The position numbers and the translations under genes are program-made. From Mermis nigrescens (taxonomy: Eukaryota; Nematoda; Enoplea; Mermithida; Mermithidae): a stretch of DNA of 64,000 bases. Location: the NCBI GenBank assembly GCA_036768485.1, contig JAVLUZ010000145.1, positions 3,340,756 through 3,404,755 of the forward strand, given 5' to 3'. Every line of letters begins with the position of its first letter. The stretch's first letter is position 1. The notes beneath the pieces were generated by a model. That model ran no database searches, had not been told where the DNA came from, and was given only the letters and a program-made list of their open reading frames with translations. Of this stretch, positions 47,961-60,299 are shown piece by piece.

Positions 47961-49505
47961 CTTGAAATTAACATTCAAAGCTAACATTAAATAATCTCCA
48001 CTTGTTCTTGTCTCTGTTTCTTTTTCATCAAGAAAAGATTTTGGGGTAAAACAAATATGCATGTGATTAAAAACATTATTTAAAGTTTTATATCATTTTT
48101 TTGATCAAACATCGAATTTTCTTGTTTTTCACTTTATGCACCTATACATATATGTATGCTTGTTGCATTTTATTCGGTTCTAAGCATCGGGTTGTCTATA
48201 GACCGGTCTAAAGGCTTTTAGACTGGTCTACATTTAGACCGTTATAAAAAACGCTTTGTGAATACAGACTTTAGACCGGGCTAAATGTATACCGGTCTAA
48301 AGTCTATAGACCGGTCTATAGCCCTTTTTGGTCTATAGACTTTAGCCCCCTTTGTGAATACGGCCCCTGAATTTTATTTGTCCCCGGGCCATTCTGGAGA
48401 CTTAATTTTTTAATAAATGTTGATCGTAATATCAGAGTAATATCAGAATTACGAATCCGATTGAAATTTTCTTTACACTCTGTGGTTGTGTAAGTTAACA
48501 TTGCTTATTAACTTTAGTTCTAAATCCTTGCGGAAGCTTAATTCTTCTCAAAATGTTCTATGTAAAATCAGAATTGGGAATCTGACTGTCAGTTTTCTCT
48601 ACACCTAGTAGTTGTGTTAAGTTTGCACTATTAATATGCTGTTAATATGTAGTTTATACTACAAATTTATTTTACTTCCAAATCTGAGCGTTAGTGTTCC
48701 TTACACTTGATATTTGCGTAAAGTTTATGCTAAAAAACTTTGATCTGTTTAAATAATGTATGTTTGTTTTGTTGAAAAAGGATAATGCTGATGTTAAGAA
48801 CAATATTGTTTTCCGCGTTCTTGGACTGCTGTCATTATTGTGGCATGTTACTGTATGTGTTTAGTGACTGATGTACACAAATCATGCTAATTAAAAGAAT
48901 GTACTAGCAAAGAAAAATGCTCCGATGAAACAAAAAAGATGAATATACTTGGAATTGTGGATTGATTGGGTTGATGAGGATGTAAAAGGGGGACTAGGAA
49001 AAAGCAGTCTAAAGTCGCAAATTCTGATAAAAATCACACTTCCTCTAAGCAGCGCAAAAAATCGAAGTATATCCTGCGGCCAACACATCAAAATAAATAT
49101 TTAACTATAAAAATGATTGAAAAAGCAGCACGTTAGCTATGCAATAGCAATGGGAAATGATATTGAGTAACAGTCTTTCTAAGCCAATTGAATGAAATAG
49201 CAAAGATCGATGCATCCAAAACAATTGAAGAAATTATTGGTTTAAAACAGTAGGAAACGCGTGGGTTGACTTGAAACAGACTAAATGTAGGTACACTAGC
49301 ATGCCCGTGTAACGATTTAAAAAAGACACTTTTTAGAGTACGCAGAATATATTTCGATTTTTGCGTTGCTTAGAGGAAGTTTGATTTTTATCAGATGTTG
49401 CGATTTTAGGTAGCTTTTTCCTAGTCCCCTCCTTTTACATCCTTAACAATCCACAATTCCAAGTATATTCTCTTCTTTTTTCCATCGGAGCATTTTCCTT
49501 ATCGC

Positions 49506-49925
49506 CAAAAATTACAATTTACTAACCACCTGACATCAGAATGAACAAGATGTAAAATTCTGCTTACGACCAGGGACTTGGTAGAACGATTCCCGTACAC
49601 ACTACCAACGGCAGACGATGCCAGTTAGATCTGCTTATAGCGTATTCAAGTGCCTTGAAATCGAAACCAAGATTAGTAAGACAACAAGACGAAAAACCAT
49701 GCAAATTATTTTACATACGTACATGATTGTCAACACTTCTAATCGAACTCTGGCACCAATATAAGACGAACGTACCGCTTAAATTGCTCTGAAAAGAGAG
49801 AAACAAAAATATTCTTTGACGATTGCTTCTAGTCAATTTATCATTAACTGAAACTGTTTCCTCCTGATAATAAACATTTTTTCAGAAAATATTAAATAAT
49901 TCAGGAAGATAAATATCATGTTTTT
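49506..49925. other. Unannotated spacer
   Basis: No gene or repeat recognised between E copy 4 and the TAA microsatellite. Confidence 0.4.
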
Positions 49926-50125
<200 letters not shown>

Positions 50126-51182
50126 AAGTCAAGCAAATTATTTAACATACGTACGTGATTGTGAATGACAAAAAATGAAAGAAAAAACTGGAAAGATAGT
50201 TGAGAATCAATTTAAAAAATAACATTAAATAAAATGGGCAAGCAAAATGAAGCGACTGTTAGTAAAGGGAAAACAAAAAGCGCAGGAAATGTATTACATT
50301 GTGACGCATACAGTGCTTACAAGGCGCAAGACTTTAAATGAATTATGTAGTATTATTTTGAAGTACCAAAAATAAATTTTGGTGTGATTCTGGTAAGTAT
50401 TTGCCAGATTATCCATTTCGGATTATAATTCTGAGAATTTTTTATATCTTATCTTAATCATAATAAAAATCCGCAAATTGTTGAAATATTATTTTTTATT
50501 ACTTTTGTATAATTTTTGAAAATGCTCTATTAATTTCCCTCTGTTTCGTAATCACTTCAGGTTGTAGGTTTCGTGTTGACTTAGATACCGATTTGTCAAA
50601 TTTCTGGAAGGAAGTAATTAACAGATTGAGACAAATGCATACCGTGCAGATAAACCGGCTGTATATAGGTACACGCCCTGAACAGCGGTTAAGATTAATT
50701 ACTTTATTAATATTACTAATCAATTTATTAACATCAAATAAAGCCACCGACAGTCCGCTTCAAAAATTTTCTAATTGTTTTGATTGATAGATGAAAATTG
50801 TTATAACATTTAACATTGTGAATCCTTATTGTTGGTTTATGGCGTTGTTTATTGCGTTGCCCCGTCGTCAAAAAATATTTAGGCGCAATGAAGGGATGTG
50901 TATTTTTTGATGAGTCTTTAGAATGTTGGAGACCATATAGAATATCTAATCTTCCGTATGGCATATTTACAGAACAGAAACAGTTAAGTATCAAATATCA
51001 AAAAAATATTTTAAATAAAAAGAGCAAAATCATGTTTTTATTATATTAAAATTGAGTGAACTAAACAAATATAAGAATTGATTCGGGAGGACTAATTAAA
51101 ACAAGACAACAGGAGATGATGGGAAAACGCCATTGCTAGCTTGACTAACTAACAGATTTTTCAGTATTTTTATGTAAAACGG
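50126..51182. other. Unannotated, with a fragment of element H
   Basis: A segment at 50856-50925 (CGTCGTCAAAAAATATTTAG...) repeats part of the H copy at 51.8 kb. The rest is AT-rich with no supported gene. Confidence 0.45.
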
Positions 51183-51190
51183 GTACTGAC

Positions 51191-51330
51191 CACACATGGG
51201 CGTGGAAGTATACCCCCAGAATCCGGTAGATCCCCAAAAGACCCCGAAAATTGAATTTTTGGCATTTTTTGGGGATTTTTACCAGGTTTAAACCACCCAG
51301 ACCCCGGAATTTAGTCACTACCCATGTACT
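51191..51330. mobile_element. Family B MITE, copy 3
   Basis: CACACATGGGCGTGG ... CTACCCATGTACT, 140 bp. Flanks GTACTGAC and GTACCGAC form an 8-bp duplication with one mismatch, so family B is hAT-type too. Confidence 0.78.
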
Positions 51331-51338
51331 GTACCGAC

Positions 51339-51797
51339 CATCTGGAAATTCTGAATCTGTCACTGCTAACGAATACTGTATCAATCATGTCAATAAAAAG
51401 TCTATTATTCACCGCTTTTTCATTCAAAAGTCTCAATCTCGCTTTGATGGGATTGATATGTTGCATTGATGGAAAATTAGAAGTAAGGAAATATAATCGA
51501 AAGTCCAGTGATCAAGCACTTATTTTTGTGACATCGATGTAATAAATCATCTCAAGAGATCGTTAATCTTAAGTAAAAAAGCAAAATAAAACGCATTATT
51601 CTATAACGGATATAATTTATACATATAATATGTGGGAAAAATTTGACCTAAATCTATTTCTTGGATCGAACTTAGTATCTAAACGTAAACGCATTATTAC
51701 GTCAACATATTGCGATTCAATTCGTACAAAACAACTTAAATTATTTTTTAGCATAATCTACGCATCTGTACGCAACCAACACCGAAAGTAGGTACTA
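51339..51797. other. Unannotated spacer
   Basis: AT-rich, nothing recognised. Confidence 0.4.
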
Positions 51798-52126
51798 ACT
51801 GGCGGATTTAGAGGGGGCGGGGAAATGCGGCGCCCCCGTCGTCAAAAAATATTTAGGCGCGATGAAGGGATGTGTATTTTTTGATGAGTTTAGCCATTTT
51901 TATCACAAATTCTAAAATTTTTTTGGCGCTTCGTGCCGACAGAACAGAGATTTCGTAGCTCTTACAATGACTTCTTGAGTGTTTTTTGGCGATCCTGTCG
52001 ATTTCTGCAATTATTTCGCGAGTATTTCGTTAAAAACTGAAAATTTCAGACTTTTTGCCTCAGAAATAATTGTGCCTATCAAACGACAGCAAAAAAACCC
52101 TGTCAGAAAATCCTGGATCCGCCACC
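51798..52126 (-). mobile_element. Element H, copy 2
   Basis: Starts ACTGGCGGATTTAGAGGGGG and ends TGTCAGAAAATCCTGGATCC followed by GCCACCG. Contains the hairpin GGCGCTTCGTGCC (51925-51937). Confidence 0.7.
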
Positions 52127-53680
52127 GTAGTTACTCGTATTTCTCTTAGGAAGTAGATGATTTGGTCATATATTTCACATTAAGTAACTACATCTACCCT
52201 TTGATAATCATCTTAGAACCACAGACTTAGGCAAACATGCATTTTCATTATTTCTATAGATCAGAAATTGCGCAGTGGATTGATTAAAATGTTTCAAGCT
52301 TATGATAACACAATAATTAGCAATTGCATGCAAATGAATCAGACGCTCTAATTACGGAGAAGTTTGACTATTTTAATATAAGTGTCAAACAAATGCGGAG
52401 TAAAAGATAGGAAATCATCTTTAGTTGGCAGTTTCAGTCGATTGAACAGCTGACGTCGAGAAAAAATCTGCGATATTGGAGGATTATTCTCCGGTTCTCT
52501 ATCATTTTTTACTTGTTTATCACTACGAAAGGCTAATGAACGATCACATCCTTCCCTCTTATTTGCACTGTATCAAAATACATTAAAGGAAATCCATTTT
52601 TAAAACGCGAAGCAAAACAGTAGGGATACTAACACAACAGGTAACGCTTACATGCCATGAGTTATTGACGCTTTATTTTTCACGTTTATTGTGAGCGGAT
52701 GAATTTATATTGGTCTGCACAAATTGAATTAAATAAGAAGGCTATTTTAATAAACTAATGATCAAGTCACTAGTCAGCAAGAGACAACCGTGCCAATTTG
52801 CATAACTAACGGAGCTGAAAAGTCTCTGAATGGAGGAGTTGCTTAAATTCAAAATCGCAGTCGTGCGTCAAAAGAATAATATCTATTATGGTGATAATCA
52901 ACAACGACGCTTTCTTCCATAGAGTAACTGGCACGTAAAATCCGCATACACATATCGTATTATGTAAATTTCAAACGTAATAAATTGCATAAAATGCACG
53001 CATTTTCGCTTATCTCTTGAAAATTGATGTAATATTAAACAAAATTAATTAGCAGGAACATAGGTAATCGTAATCAAGATGTACATGTGCGCGTATCTAT
53101 AATGGTACAAATCTGTTGTACGTTTGCTTGCTATTGGAGGTCATAGCAGTTTTTCTAATAAATGTACAGCCAGAAGAATATGAATTAAATCATATAGATA
53201 AAATATTCACTTCCATGAAAATTATTTTCATAGCATTAGTTTCCCCATATCATACGTATAGGAGTGCTCCAAATGCCGTAAGCATGGTCGGCATAAATAC
53301 ATAGTACATCAGCAAATTTGAAAAGAAGAAATCAAAACGAGATAGAGAATCCAGATATTCACCAAGGTTGTACAAATATGATTTTTTGTAATGACGATAA
53401 TGGTTGGTTCTGGTGAGATGACTCTCAAATAAACCAGACTAACCTACAAGCCTCTAGCAACAGAATCGACTAAAAAGTGGATGAAAATCATTTAGAAGTA
53501 AATCGTTGTGGAAATCTGACTATTGCTCAATAACCAGCAAATAAATGAACTTTCTGATTTTTCACAAAGTTCTGTCATGTCCTGACCGTAGTAGTACGTG
53601 TTGCCCCTTCAGCGGCACCATGATGAAGAATAGGACATGCTTAAGCATATCCCCACTTCATCGTTGTGAAGGCTCATTCA
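52127..53680. other. Unannotated AT-rich region
   Basis: About 1.5 kb with no repeat or gene that can be supported. Confidence 0.4.
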
Positions 53681-53860
53681 TAGTTCGCGCAGGATCGCGT
53701 CGCAGTATTATATGGCGTGACTTTTTCTGAAAATAGTGCAACTTGCGAAAATCGTGCGAATTGACGTATCGCATGATCCATTCTTACTTCTTGCGTAACA
53801 TCGCGCGAAAATCCGCAAAAATCGACGCATCGCGTGTTCCATTCATACTTGCTGCGAATT
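53681..53860. repeat. CG-containing repeat I, copy 1
   Basis: Blocks such as CGCATGATCCATTC, TTACTTCTTGCG, ATCGCGCGAAAATC and CGACGCATCGCG recur in opposite orientation at 58610-58960. Confidence 0.55.
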
Positions 53861-55076
53861 TTCACAAATTACCTTCTGTGATAAATCAGTTTGTAATAGA
53901 AATTTATATAATACATTTAATTGAATATAAAAACTAAATAATATCATAACACGTATCTCGAGTGAAAGCTTAAGACACAGTTATTATTCAAATCGTAGAT
54001 CAGATGTCTCAAAATAAGTGACACCCTCACGCCTATCAGTAAGCTGTGTAAATGTAATAGGACGTTAAACAAAATCATCGCAGCCCTCTTAGTTTTTGTG
54101 CCTCTCAAGCGATCCAGCTTACAGGAAAAAAGGGTAATAAAGCACACGTACAACGCCAACTCAATCTCAATGTCGCTTAAGCGATGGGCTTAAGGCTGAA
54201 GAAATACATCACGTTTAGATGTGGACTTAAGGCTCTTTTACACTAGACTGCAACCAATACCATCGTCCGATCCCATCGCCCCAGCCCACTCGTTATTTGT
54301 TTTGTCCATTTCGTTTTGTGCTTGATGAGATGTCAACTTTTTCTAGTATTTAAGTTTGTATTTTTACAATAAAACGGCATAGCGTCTCACTTTTGCTCGA
54401 CTTGCTATATTTTAACTTAGTGTTAACATTCGTCATGCACGTTCCAGCCGATCGTCACACAAGTTTAAAGAAACACAAAAATATGGATTTAATATAAAAT
54501 AGCCAAGTAGATACGAAAAATGCTGTTCTGTGGTTCTACAGTAATTTGTGCAGGTTTTCAAATTCTGATGAAAAAATCATATAAAAATTGTAAAGAAAAT
54601 TTGTGAGGTCTATAATTTTGGGGTTTTACAAGCGTGTGAGACATTTTGGTCTAATGCGGCTGCTAATAAATTGCTAAAAAACCGTGAATTAAAGTCATTG
54701 TTAGGCTGCTTACATAGACGTTTCACGATGTACGGTATTCAGGAGGCTGGCCGATTTTCCGGAATGAAAGGAGTATTTTCCATTAAAAAATGAATTCAAA
54801 ATTTTCGTAGTCCGACAAAATGCTAAGAAAAAGTAATACGCGCACTTAACAATTTCGAAATTTGTCGCCCAATTTAATATTTTTTTAATAATATTTCATT
54901 TTAAAAAGTCTGGGTATGAATATTTTAAGCATGTCAAAATTATCTGACTCTTCTCGTAGACTAACTTTTAAATGGCAATTAAGCGCAAACTTTCCAAATT
55001 TAGTGCAAATGATAGTACTTGAATTTTTCTGGGATAAATTCGGATTAAGCTGAAAATTACGTTCTTGAAATTTTGC
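53861..55076. other. Unannotated spacer
   Basis: No gene supported. GGCTTAAGGCT-type short inverted motifs occur near 54190-54235. Confidence 0.4.
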
Positions 55077-55379
55077 CTTCGTACTAGTGATGTAAAAGAT
55101 CATCTGGATCCGATCTTTTTATCCAGATTCAGATCCAGATCCAGATCATCTGGATCTGGATCTGGTTATTTTCTGATCTGGTTATCTGATCTGGATCTGG
55201 ATCTGCCAGAAAATCAGAACCTAATCTTTATCTGGATCTGGATCTGTTTAGTCAAGTTATATCTGGTTAAACAGATCAGAAAGTTATTCTTGCTTGCACG
55301 ATGGTACTCTTTCTGTTTTACGATTTACTGTAGGCAGGTCATCTAACTAGTTGTAGTCTTACATGCACGGATTGTATCT

Positions 55380-55716
55380 CAACAGCCCCACCAGTCTCCA
55401 ACAGCTCCACCGTCCCAACAGCCCCACCATCCCAACAGCCCCACTAATAATCCCGACAGTTCCAACAGCCCCATCATCCCAACAGCCCAACCAATAATCC
55501 CAACAGCCACAACAATCCCAACAGCCCCACCAATCCCAACAACCCTACCAATCCCAACAGTCCCATCGTCCCAACAACCCCATTGTTCCAACAGCCCCAC
55601 CGTCTTAACAGCCCCACCAATAATCCCAACAGCCCCACTAGTCCCATGAGCCCCATCAATTCCTTGCAGTTTCACCGTTCCAGCAGTCCTACCGTTCCAA
55701 CAGTTGCACTGTCCTA
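55380..55716 (-). repeat. CCCCACCGTCCCAACAG minisatellite, reverse orientation
   Basis: About 18 units of 12-24 bp, CCCAACAGCCCCACCAAT and variants. Confidence 0.9.
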
Positions 55717-55718
55717 AG

Positions 55719-55890
55719 CACACATACATAAGCGTGGGGGAAGGGATGTTTAGAGTTTAAACCCCAACCCGAAATTCTGGGAATCCCCCAAATTATGTTA
55801 GACCCCCAGAATTCTATTTTTAGCACATTTTTTATTTTTTGGTCACTTTAACCCACCAGACTCACAGAATTTGTTCGCTGCCAATGTTGT
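55719..55890. mobile_element. Family B MITE-like repeat, copy 4
   Basis: Starts CACACATACATAAGCGTGGG, contains CCCCCAGAATTCTATTTTTA and ends near TTCGCTGCCAATGTTG. Boundaries approximate. Confidence 0.5.
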
Positions 55891-56393
55891 TTCCAACTGC
55901 CTCACTGTTATAATCCTAGATGCATAGCACGACCGGTCTGGAGAATGAGTTTTGAGCCAAAAATTGACCTCAAAACTGATATGAATGTAAAATGGCGTCA
56001 AAACTACGCTAATGCACATTTTCTGGCTAGTTTGAAGCAGATTAGCATGAAAGTTTTGATTTTCATTTAATTTTAACACTTATCTTTCCTTTTTTCACTA
56101 GAAGCTTTTTCATTTTTTTCTGGCAGTGTAGAGTAGACCATAATGAGCAGGAATCCAATCTTGCGAGTTGACTTGAATGAGGCAAAATCCTGGATTGCGC
56201 ACAAATGCGGAGGCTTCAATTCTGGCAGGTCTACCAGTTTCTCAGGTAGACTTATTCTGAAAATGTAAACCTGCACACTCGTTTATGGTCTTGATGGAAT
56301 ATACGAATTCGGAAAATAGTCAAAAAAAATCTTTCATAAAAAATTAATATTGCCTGATTATATTATATTGTATAATAGCAATTGCAGTAATAG

Positions 56394-56633
56394 TGAGGCT
56401 GCTGGGATTACTGGTGGGGCTGCTGGGACGGTGGAGCTGTTGGGATTGGTGGGGCTAATGGGATTGGTGGGGCTGTTGGGATTGGTAGGGCTGTTGGGAT
56501 TATTGGTGGGGCTGTTGGAATGGTAGGGCTGTTGGGACTGGGGGGCTGTTGGGACGGGTGGGACTGTTGGGATTTTTGGTGGGGCTGTTGAAACGGTGGG
56601 GCTGTTGGGACTGGTGGGGCTGTTGAGACATCA
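56394..56633 (+). repeat. GGGGCTGTTGGGACGGT minisatellite, forward orientation
   Basis: About 13 units, the exact complement type of the array at 55380-55716. It ends in a family A MITE. Confidence 0.9.
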
Positions 56634-56634
56634 C

Positions 56635-56903
56635 CATACTACATGGGCAGCAAGAAAATTCTGGGGGGGATGCAAGATTTTTCAAAGGTCAAAAAATTGC
56701 CTTAAAAATGGTGGTATGGCGAAAAACACCATTTTTCGACGTTTCTCATCGAGCACTATCCATTGGTATCGAAAAATTGCGAAAAAAACGTAAAAATTTT
56801 AAAAATTGAATTCTGGGGGGGTATTTTTTATTTCTGGGGGAGGGGGGATTTTGGTTTCTTGAAGGGGGTGCATACCCCCCAATTCCCCTCAGGCCCAGGT
56901 GTG
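56635..56903 (+). mobile_element. MITE family A, copy 9
   Basis: CATACTACATGGGC (3-bp insertion in the end) ... GCCCAGGTGTG. Flanks GACATCAC and GAGATCAC differ at one position. Confidence 0.88.
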
Positions 56904-56911
56904 GAGATCAC

Positions 56912-57340
56912 CCATGCACGCGGGGGTGGGGAAAGGGGTCTGCTGGGGATTTTGACCTCCCCTAGATCCGTGCTGACCCCCCTTAGAATGGCCAAAAAGT
57001 GCCGCTGACCCCCCATAATGTTTTTGGTTTTAGCCAAATTTTTAAAGCTCCGAGGTCTGCAGAAAAGTAATTTAAGTGATAAAAATGTATTGAAGGTTGT
57101 TTTTTCACATAAATTATCATCAGAATCTACCTTTGAGAGACTTTTTTGCCTAAAAATGGGAAAATTTTGACATTTTTCGAAAAATTTTGTTATAAAAGTT
57201 GTTTCAGTGGATGCGCGACATCGAGAAACGTCTAAAAACAATGTTTTCAGTGCCCATGGGTCAATTTTATCGCTTCTTCTGGTGTTTGAAAAAAATTTGA
57301 CCTTGATTCCCCAAAATTTCTATGCTGTACATGTATAGTT
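56912..57340. repeat. C-like repeat in the hAT element
   Basis: CATGCACGCGGGGGTGGGG start, GCTGACCCCCC blocks, and a CCCCAAAATTTCTATGCTGT end resembling the C family end. Confidence 0.45.
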
Positions 57341-57884
57341 TTAGTAGGTGCATCTGTCATTTTTCATGAATTTTAACAGGGTTTTTCTTTGTTGAATTGA
57401 AATTAAGCAGGTTTCTTCATAGTATTGCATTTTGTGTTGATAGGTAATGTATCGTTTGTTATTTGACAGTGATATCCCTCTGAAATAATACATCCTTTCT
57501 TTCTTACAAGCAATCGAAAGAAGCACTTGTTTTTCCTGTTTAACCACAATGTTGCCAAATTCCAGACATCTCACGTTCTGTGAAAATTTAATACCGTTTT
57601 GTTTATAAAGTTGTCAATTAAAGCTGTTGTAATAATTTTTACATTTTTCATGCCTCAATTTCATGCTCATTGGTAAAAGTCTCAACTTGTGAGTTTTACT
57701 TTTTAAGCTATTTTTACTGATATCATTTTTAGGTAAATGCTCTAAAATGCAAATTTTCCTCGGCTCTGCCCCAGACCCCTCTGGGGGCTGTTATATTAGT
57801 CCTGCCACCCGAGACCCCCCAATCCATGTGGGCTTGGGCGCTTTATGCCTTGCTTTTTAGCAATACAAATTGCTGCACAAAACA
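57341..57884. other. Unique part of the hAT element
   Basis: No transposase motif found. Contains CCCCAGACCCCTCTGGGGG, a short inverted repeat, near 57770. Confidence 0.4.
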
Positions 57885-58074
57885 TATTTTTATCTGGATC
57901 TGTATCTGGATCTTTTTAAATTTTGATCTGGCAAAACAATCTGGATCTGGATCTGGTTATTTTCTGATCTGCTTATCTGATCTTTATCTGGATCTGCCAG
58001 AAAATCTGAACCCGATCTTTATCTGGATCTGGATCTGGGTAAAAATCTGGATCTTTTACATCACTACTTCGTAC

Positions 58075-58609
58075 TCACTTGCTCAGTCTAGGAACGAAAC
58101 CTGTTCTTACACAGTAATACGCCTCCGACTTTATTCATTATAAGGAATTTATCTTGAAGAATTTTATTATCATTTTTTAATAATGTAAAAAACATAAACT
58201 TATATTACCCACCGACAATGTTCGATATCTTGCCCCAAGCGAGGTATTTCTGCTTAGAGCATGTACAAAACGATTAGCTCGAATGAGTGAAAAATTAAGT
58301 TGTATCAAATGGTTTCACTGATAACAAGGATCATACATGTAACAGCTCGAAATTTAGGGAGAAGAGTTTCCGTCCATTTTTAGAAGGAGGGAGGGTTAAA
58401 TAACCTTCAATTTTTGGCCAAACACGGATCGAATCAATTTTATAAGGTATGCAGACGTGACGATGAACCAAGCCTGCTACACAATTAGCCATGTGTGCTA
58501 CACTTTTTGAAGATTTGCAATTTTGATTCGCAGTTCGAACATGCATTCGACGTTTGTGCCATTTATACAATGGCCGACTCGTGCCGTAAATCGTCAAAAT
58601 TGACATTTC
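58075..58609. other. Unannotated spacer
   Basis: Sequence between the hAT element and repeat I; nothing recognised. Confidence 0.4.
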
Positions 58610-58960
58610 CATTGGAACTGCGTATATAAAAAAAACGCGAATTCGCGTCAATCCCGAATTTTGCGAATTCGCGTCCGTGGTCAATTTGTTGCTAAAAATA
58701 GTCATTTTTGACATTTTCGCGCAAAAAGCACGCGTTGAAATATGAATTGCAACGCGAATTATCGCATGATGGTATTTCTGGATTGCGCGATGTATTCTGC
58801 GATGCGATTTTCGCAGAAAGTATGAATTCAAAAATCCTGTCACAAAAAAATGCTGTGATTCGCGCGAACAATTATTCGCAAGAAGTATGAATTGAATTCG
58901 CGTGCAAATTTGATCATGCGAGCTGCGATTTTCGTATGTTTGGCGCGATGCGTGTAGTGT
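58610..58960. repeat. CG-containing repeat I, copy 2
   Basis: Many CGCGAATT, GCGATTTTCGC and AGTATGAATT blocks, partly inverted relative to 53681-53860. Ends GTGTGACTGAGGCTTAA. Confidence 0.55.
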
Positions 58961-59313
58961 GACTGAGGCTTAAAACTTCACATTAGGCGCGAAGCGCCGT
59001 AATCAGACCGTTATACACCTTAAAGCACACTACATCTGAAAGCACAGGCGCGAAGCGCCCAACTGTTCAACTTTTATGTACGTATCTTTTGTTCGAAGTG
59101 ATAAAAGCAATAAGCGCCGAAGTATTACTGCACGGACTGGGAGAACGGATTAATTTTACATTTTTAGCGTGAAACGCGTCAACCTAATTTGCATAAGTAG
59201 CAAGCAGCGCCATGTTGGAGTGAATTAATCTACCTACCAAATTTACTCCGTTTTGCGATAACTAATTAAAATCCGTGTGGCGTGTGTATTAAATTAAATT
59301 TAAGATTTAAGAT
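58961..59313. other. Region with two GGCGCGAAGCGCC hairpins
   Basis: Perfect hairpins at 58986-58998 and 59047-59059 (stem GGCGC/GCGCC, loop GAA). Otherwise unannotated. Confidence 0.6.
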
Positions 59314-60039
59314 AGTGGCGAATTCAGGATTTTCTGACAGGGGGCGGAACCACAGGTGGGCAGCACCGAAATTCTGGGAGGGTAAAAAAATCCAGGAGGG
59401 GTTCAAAAAATTTTCAAAGGTTCAACGTTCCTCATCGAGCACTATCCAATGGCATCCAAAAATCGCTAAAAAGGCAAACAAATTTCAAAAATTTAATTCT
59501 GAGGGTTATTTCGATTTCTGGGGGTATTCCAACTTCTGGGGGGTGCATACCCTTGACTCCCTTCCCCACGCCCACGTGTGGGTGGAACCCAAAATATTCC
59601 GAAAGCAAATAAAATTATCCAAAAAAGCCGTACATTATGCTCAAAGTTTCGGTTTTCCGTTTTTTTTAAACAGAATCATTTGGGATACGAAAGAAAAGTC
59701 AGAAAACTTCGAAAGTTTGAAACAAAACACGCTCAAAATTAGTGCAAAAACGGCACAAAGCACCTTAAAAATACTCGAGAAATCATTGTAAGGACAAAAA
59801 AATCCTTGTTCTGTACATAAACTACTCTGCTGCCGTCAAAATAGAGTTTTTAGAACGCCAAGAAAGTCAGCAAATGCCATTAATAAGTACTACCCGGCGC
59901 AAAGCGCCGGAAAAAACTCAAAAGATTGTGAAAAAATGCCTAGAATCTTCAAAAAAGGCACATTATTCTCTATTGCGCCTAACTACTTTTTGATGACCGG
60001 AAGCGACCGCTGCCCTGCCTTCTTAAACCACGCCTCAAC
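59314..60039 (+). mobile_element. Element H, copy 3
   Basis: AGTGGCGAATTCAGGATTTT start with TTCTGACAGGG. Shares CCTTGTTCTGTACA, TTAATAAGTAC and the GGCGCAAAGCGCC hairpin (59896-59908) with H copy 1. A family A MITE is inserted near its start. Confidence 0.7.
59351..59580 (+). mobile_element. MITE family A, copy 10, inside element H
   Basis: CACAGGTGGGC ... GCCCACGTGTG. Flanks GGCGGAAC and GGTGGAAC (7 of 8). The centre is shorter than usual. Confidence 0.88.
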
Positions 60040-60135
60040 TTAAATCAAAATGCAGTGTACGTGCATTTCCGTCAAATTATAATTACTTAAAATTCGACTC
60101 ATTTATTCAGAGAAAAGAAATATCGATAAGCCCTA

Positions 60136-60293
60136 TAGTCTGTTTCGCATGCATAAATTCTATAGAATTTTTAAGGACAGTAGGCCGTGGGTTACGATAA
60201 TTATATATCAGATCGATGCTATAATCGCAATCTGTCAGCTTATTGTCGGAGATGGTTTTAAAATTTATGACCAAAGTTGTGTGAAACAGACTA
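60136..60293 (+). mobile_element. TA-flanked MITE, copy 1
   Basis: TAGTCTGTTTC ... GAAACAGACTA, 158 bp, with TA on each side, as Tc1/mariner-type insertions leave. Confidence 0.8.
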
Positions 60294-60299
60294 TAAATG

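Larger units (their letters stand above)
47089..48366 (+). mobile_element. PIF/Harbinger transposon remnant
   Basis: Ends GGGCCGTATTCACAA and TTGTGAATACGGCCC, with CTG duplicated on both sides. The empty site CATCTGATATTTATTT is seen in the E copy at 41.97 kb, confirming a 3-bp CTG duplication (CWG type). Both ends carry several TAGACCGGTCTA palindromes. The inside has transposase remnants and a MITE. Confidence 0.85.
44975..49505 (+). repeat. Repeat family E, copy 4 (full length, with insertions)
   Basis: E hairpin at the start (stem TAGGTAGCGC, loop GATA); the TA-flanked inverted-repeat unit at the end (48902-49505, shorter centre than at 42.5 kb). A Harbinger of 1,278 bp sits inside. Without it the E unit is about 3.25 kb. 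No coding content; the open frame at 45836-46057 lies in a part shared with other copies as non-coding sequence. Confidence 0.82.
55085..58066. mobile_element. 2.98-kb hAT-type element with GGATCT-rich ends
   Basis: Perfect 17-bp inverted ends TAGTGATGTAAAAGATC, and an exact 8-bp duplication CTTCGTAC (55077-55084 and 58067-58074). About 170 bp at each end are built from GGATCT/AGATCC hexamers. Inside are two opposed minisatellites, a family B repeat, a family A MITE and a C-like repeat. No transposase was seen, so it is non-autonomous. Confidence 0.88.

Noticed and set aside
50499..50603. Possible terminal exon on the - strand after TTACTTCCTTCCAG
   Set aside because: Good acceptor but only 34 codons, no partner exons and no recognised domain.
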